Assembly (NCBI GenBank): GCA_905182215.1
Contig: CAJJAI010000045.1
Span: 1 to 42,353 of the forward strand
Direction of reading: 5' to 3'
DNA length: 42,353 bases
DNA from: Flavobacteriales bacterium UBA6772
GTDB taxonomy: Bacteria > Bacteroidota > Bacteroidia > Flavobacteriales > UBA7430
The translations under genes were made by a program, and so were the position numbers. The notes under the pieces were generated by a model. That model made no database searches, was not told where the DNA came from, and was given only the letters and a program-made list of their open reading frames with translations. Below are positions 31,501 through 37,500 of the stretch, piece after piece; within the stretch, counting starts at the first letter, position 1; the number at the start of each line of letters is the position of its first letter.

Positions 31501-34500
31501 AAACGTAAACAATGGTTCTTGTATAGAAATGATACTAGGATGTACCGATTCGGATTTCCTTGAATATTGGAATTACGATACCGAATTAATGGCACTGTCA
31601 ATTTTAGCTGATCCAGCCAACACGAATACAATTCCGAGTAGTTGTTTAACAAATATTAATATTGGTTGTACAAACTCTAATTATGTAGAAGCTTATAACA
31701 ATACACAAGTAAGTGGTTATTACTTCCTAAATGGATTGAATACCGATATCAATGTATCGTTCTCATCTGCTTGTGTAACAGAAATTGTAAGCGGATGTAT
31801 TTACAATGCATTTATCGAGTTTAATCCTGCAGCAAATGTATTTGCTCTGGATGACTGTGTGTATATTATTGACAATGTATGTACAGATACTTTGGCAGAT
31901 GATTATTTAGAAGCTTCCCTAATTAACTCAACTTATTCAGCAGAAGGTAATAGTTATATTTACCAAGAAGACAATTCTTTATGTAACTATACTGGGTGTA
32001 TGAATAATGCATTTATTGAGTATCAGGAATATTATACTGTACCAGATCAAGATGCTTGTCAGACTTACAAAGTTGTAGGTTGTACAGACGCTGCATATAT
32101 TGAAAGTTATGTAGACAATATTTATAATGAGGAAAATGGAATGTATATACTAGGGGAACTCAGCCCTTATATAAACTATACAGATTATACCCATTGTATT
32201 ACACCAATTATAGAAGGATGTACAACTTGGTATTATTCAGAATTCAATCCTAATGTAAACGTCGAAAACAACTCTTTGTGTCTTGAAACAGCTATTTTTG
32301 GTTGTAGTGATTCACTAGCAGATAATTTTGACCCTACTGCTAATTTTATTGAGGACGGAATTTTAAATTACAATGATGTGCATTGCGTCTATGAAGGTTG
32401 TACTAATCCAAATTATACCGAGTACTGGGATTATGCACTCAGTACGCAACAAATTTCTACTCCAGTTATAATTGCGACAGATGATGATGGATCTTGTGAA
32501 ACACTTATTGTATTTGGATGTACAGAAGAAAACGAAATGTTTAATTTCGATGAGACATCAAATGTTAACCAAACGAGTTCTACAGATCAGACTTCCTTAT
32601 GTATAGAAAACATAGTTGGTTGTACCAACGAATTGTATGTAGAATACAACTCACTTGCCAATATTGAAAGTGGCTTGTGTAGCGTATTTGTTGTTGCAGG
32701 TTGTACCAATTCGCTTTCCATAAATTACAATCCTTTAGCGAATACAAACGATGGTTTTTGTATAGACAAACATCAAGGTTGTGCAGATAATGGTTTAGCC
32801 TTTGAAGATCTAATAAATAACCTAACAGGCTTAGTAGGGTCTGATGGTATTGATGACGATTATCAATACGATTACGATTTTGATGGAATGGCTGCTTTCA
32901 ACTACGATTCTACTGCCAATGTAAACGTTTTCTGTGAAGCCCTTGTTTATGGTTGTATCGATTCTGAGAAGTTCAATTTCAATTCTCAAGCAAATATCGA
33001 TGATGCATCGTGTGTTCCAGTTATTGAAGGTTGTTTAAATGTGGATTTCTATAACTACAACGATTACGACTACGATGGAGCTCCAAACGAAATTACAGGA
33101 GATCCATTTATAGATATCAACACAAACAATCCTGTTTACTGTGAACAACAACAATTAGGTTGTATTGATGATTTAGCAATAGGAATTGATGGGACTCCAG
33201 TAGCAGATAACTTAGATGCGAATGCGAATACAGACAATGGTTCGTGTATCTACTATGGATGTACGGAAGTTGAAGCTGATAATTATCAAATTTGGGCTAC
33301 CAATACAGGTGTAATTAATAACTGTTTATACAATGGTTGTACCGACCAAAATGCCTTTAACTACAATGAACAAGCCAATTTCAATGACGGTTCTTGTATC
33401 GCTAGTGTTGAAGGTTGTGTTAACACTTCTTTTGTTGAATACTGGGATTTCGACCCTCTTTCAAATACAATTAGTCAAGCAGAAGCAGTACCAAATGTAA
33501 ATAATGGAACTTGTTTAACATTTGTTATTTTTGGCTGTACCAATTCATCGGCAACAAATTACAATGCATCTGCGATTGTTAATCAAGTTAGTTTCGAAGA
33601 CGAATCTACGCCTTGTATTCCTTATGTGTTTGGTTGTACAGTAGATACTATGTTTAATTACAATCCGCTAGCAAATACTGCTGATGGTACTTGTATAGAG
33701 AATATAGAAGGATGTATGAATCCATTGGCTATAAATTACAATTCAGATGCCAATGTAAGTGTAAACTGTATTTTACCTATTTACGGTTGTACAGACGAAA
33801 CGGCATTTAATTTTGATGCTGATGCACAAGAAGATGATGGTTCTTGTATCCCAGTAATTGAAGGTTGTGTAAATCCATTTGCCCTAAACTACAATCCAGA
33901 TGCGAATACCAACAATGGATCTTGTGTTGCATTTTTAGGTGGTTGTATGGATCCTACTGCGCTTAACTATTCTTCTTATGCAACCTTCGACAGTGGAAAC
34001 TGTATAGAAGCAATTCCTGGTTGTACTAATATTTACGCAAATAACTACAGCCCTGCGGCAAACCAATATGATGGATCTTGTACCTATGGTTCACCCGTTG
34101 TGTTTGGTTGTATGGTTAGTATAGCTACTAACTATGATCCTTTAGCTACAGTAGATGATAGTTCTTGTGAGTTTGATTTTGGTATTAGATCTATGATTGA
34201 CACCATCTGTATTGATTCATTAGCAGTAAATGTTCATCCATTAGTAAATTATCCGGATGCACTAGCTGATGGTATTGAATTAGGTTCTATTGTTGTAGAC
34301 AATGAAACTTGTGAATATCAATATGGATGTACAAATATTACTGCAATCAATTACAATCCTTCTGCAACAATAGATGATGGCTCTTGTATTCTTGATGCTG
34401 TTTATGGTTGTATGGATACGGAGTATTTAGAATACAATTCTGAGGCTACTATAGACACAGATCCAAGTACATGTTCTAACCTAATTGTAACGGGTTGTAC

Positions 34501-37500
34501 AGATCCAACGGCATCTAACTATAACCCTCTAGCAAATGTATCTGATAATGCTTCTTGTGAGTATAACTTAACGCTGGGATGTACAGATGCTGACTATGTT
34601 GAATATTGGGCATACGACGAGAATACATACTTACTATCTGTCCCAGATAGTGTTGCTACTCAAGATGATGGTTCTTGCCAAACGCTAATAGTGTTTGGAT
34701 GTGTAGATGTTGATGCTTATAACTACGATGCAAGTGCAAACGTAAATCAAACAACTACCCAGAATCAAACGTCTACTTGTATCGCAAAAGTTTACGGTTG
34801 TATGGACGCTTCTATGTTTAACTATAACTCAGAAGCCAATACAGAAAATGATTCTTGTATAGAGTTTGTTTATGGTTGTATGGTTGCTGCTTATGTTGAG
34901 TTTAATGATTTGGCAAATACAGATTACGCTACTAGTTTATGTATGACTATTCACATAGAAGGATGTACAGATGCTACTGCATTAAATTATAATGATGAAG
35001 CTACTTTAGATGATGGTTATTGTATTGATGCTGTATATGGTTGTATGGATGCTGGAGCAATTAACTACGAGGAACTTGCTAATGTTAACGACGATTCATG
35101 TATCTACCAAAGCTTAGGTTGTACAGATGTAAATGCGGCGAATTACAATGTTAACGCTAATACGGATGATGGTTCATGTTACGGTTGTACTGTAGCTTAT
35201 GCTGTTAACTTCTGTTCTACATGTGAAATTGCTCAGAACACATTCTGTGTGATTGAGGGCTGTACTGATAGCAACATTATAAACTACGATCCTGAGGCTA
35301 CTACCGATGATGGGTCTTGTAACCCATTTGCTACTGAAGTATACGGTTGTACAGATGACTTATACCTAGAGTACTACAGTTACGAGAGTACAGGTGTTTA
35401 TACCTTAAATGGTTTTGCGACTTATATGGGAGTTCAAATAAACACAGACAACGGTACTTGTGAAACCTTAATCAACACAGATTGTACAGATGCCGATGCT
35501 TGTAATTATAATATTATAGCGAACGTAGATTCTGGAAACTGTAATCTCCCTGTTAATTGTGATTCTTGTTCAGGCGAACAAGATGGTACAGGTACTGTTG
35601 TAGACAGCGATTCGGATAACGATGGTCTTTGTGATGCTCAAGACACAGTCTTTGGGTGTACAGATGAAGATGCGTGTAATTATAATGCTTCTCCAACAGT
35701 AAATACCGACAACGATTTATGTACATATACAGATGGTATATGCGATACTTGTGTTGATGGTGTTGTTATAGATAACGATGTAGATAACGATGGTGTTTGC
35801 GACTTGGATGAAATTGTAGGTTGTCAAGATGTACTTGCTTGTAATTATATGGTTTTAGCGACTGATTCAGATTTATGTGTTTATTCTACAGATTTAGATG
35901 TTTGTGCTACCTGTTCGGGAGAACAAGACGGAACTGGAACGATTGTAGATAACGATGATGATAACGACGGTGTTTGTAACTCAAACGAAATAGTAGGATG
36001 TCAGGATCTAGAAGCTTGTAATTATAATGAAAATGCTACCGATAGTGATGTTTGTATTTACTCAACAGATTTAGATGCTTGTGCTACCTGTTCTGGGTAT
36101 CAAGATGGAACTGGAACGATTGTCGATAACGATGATGATAACGACGGTGTTTGTAATTCAAACGAAATAATAGGATGTCAGGATCTAGGAGCTTGTAATT
36201 ATAATGAAAATGCTACCGATGGTGAAGATTGTATTTACTCTATAGACTTAGATGAATGTGCTACATGTTCGGGTGCGCAAGACGGAACAGGAACTATTGT
36301 AGATAACGACATTGACAACGACGGTGTTTGTAATGATATCGAAATAGTAGGATGTCAGAATCCAGAAGCTTGTAACTATAATGCTTTTGCTACAGAAGCA
36401 GGTGCTTGTGAATTAGCAAATGCGATTTGTTCTACTTGTGAGGATGGAGCAGTTGTGATTTACGATATAGATAACGATGGTTTATGTGATGCTCAAGACA
36501 CCCTCTTTGGCTGTACTGAAGAGGATGCTTGTAACTATAATAATTCATCAACAGTAAATACCGATAATTCAATTTGTGTTTACACAATTGATGATTGTGA
36601 TACTTGTTCAGGCGAAGAAGATGGAACCGGAACTGTAGTTGACAACGACCAAGATAATGATGGTTTATGTGATGTTCAAGACACAATCTCTGGGTGTACT
36701 GATGAGACGGCTTGTAACTACAACTCATCAACTACTATAAATACCGATAATAGTATTTGTGTTTATGAAGTAGCTGATTGTGATACTTGTTCAGGAGAGC
36801 AAGATGGTACTGGTGTAGTTGTTGACAATGATCTTGATGACGACGAGGTTTGTGATGATGATGAAATTATTGGCTGTCAAGAAATATTAGCTGATAATTA
36901 TAATGAATTCGCTACTGATGCAGGAGACTGTATTTATTATGGTTGTATTGATGATGAAGCTTGTAATTACCTCTTTAGCGCAAACACTGATAATGGTTCT
37001 TGTACATATGTTACCGATGTATGTGAGTCTTGTGTAAACAATTTGGTTGTAATTATTGATACCGATAACGATGGTCTTTGTGATTTCTTAGATGTCGTTA
37101 GCGCTTGTATAGATCAAGATGCTTGTAATTATAACAACTCAACTACTGTAAACGAAGACAACAACTCTTGTATTTATGTAACTGAAATTTGTGATGTTTG
37201 TTCAGGTGAAGAAGACGGAACAGCTACTGTTGTTGATAATGATGTGGACAACGATGGTGTTTGTGACTTAAATGAATTGACCTCTTGTATAGATGTCAAT
37301 GCATGTAATTATAACAACGATCCAACTATAGACTCTGATAATACATTATGTATTTATGCTTCCGACTTAGATGCTTGTGCATCTTGTTCTGGAGCTTTAG
37401 ATGGTACTGGAATTATTATTGACAATGATGATGACAATGATAGCGTTTGTAATGATGACGAAGTTGTTGGTTGTGATCAAGAATGGGCTGATAATTACAA

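Noticed and set aside
36432-36731. Minus-strand ORF inside the giant gene, rich in His/Tyr/Leu (others at 24716, 37797, 40320, 42023)
   Set aside because: Low-complexity antisense readings of the repeats, with no independent coding signs.
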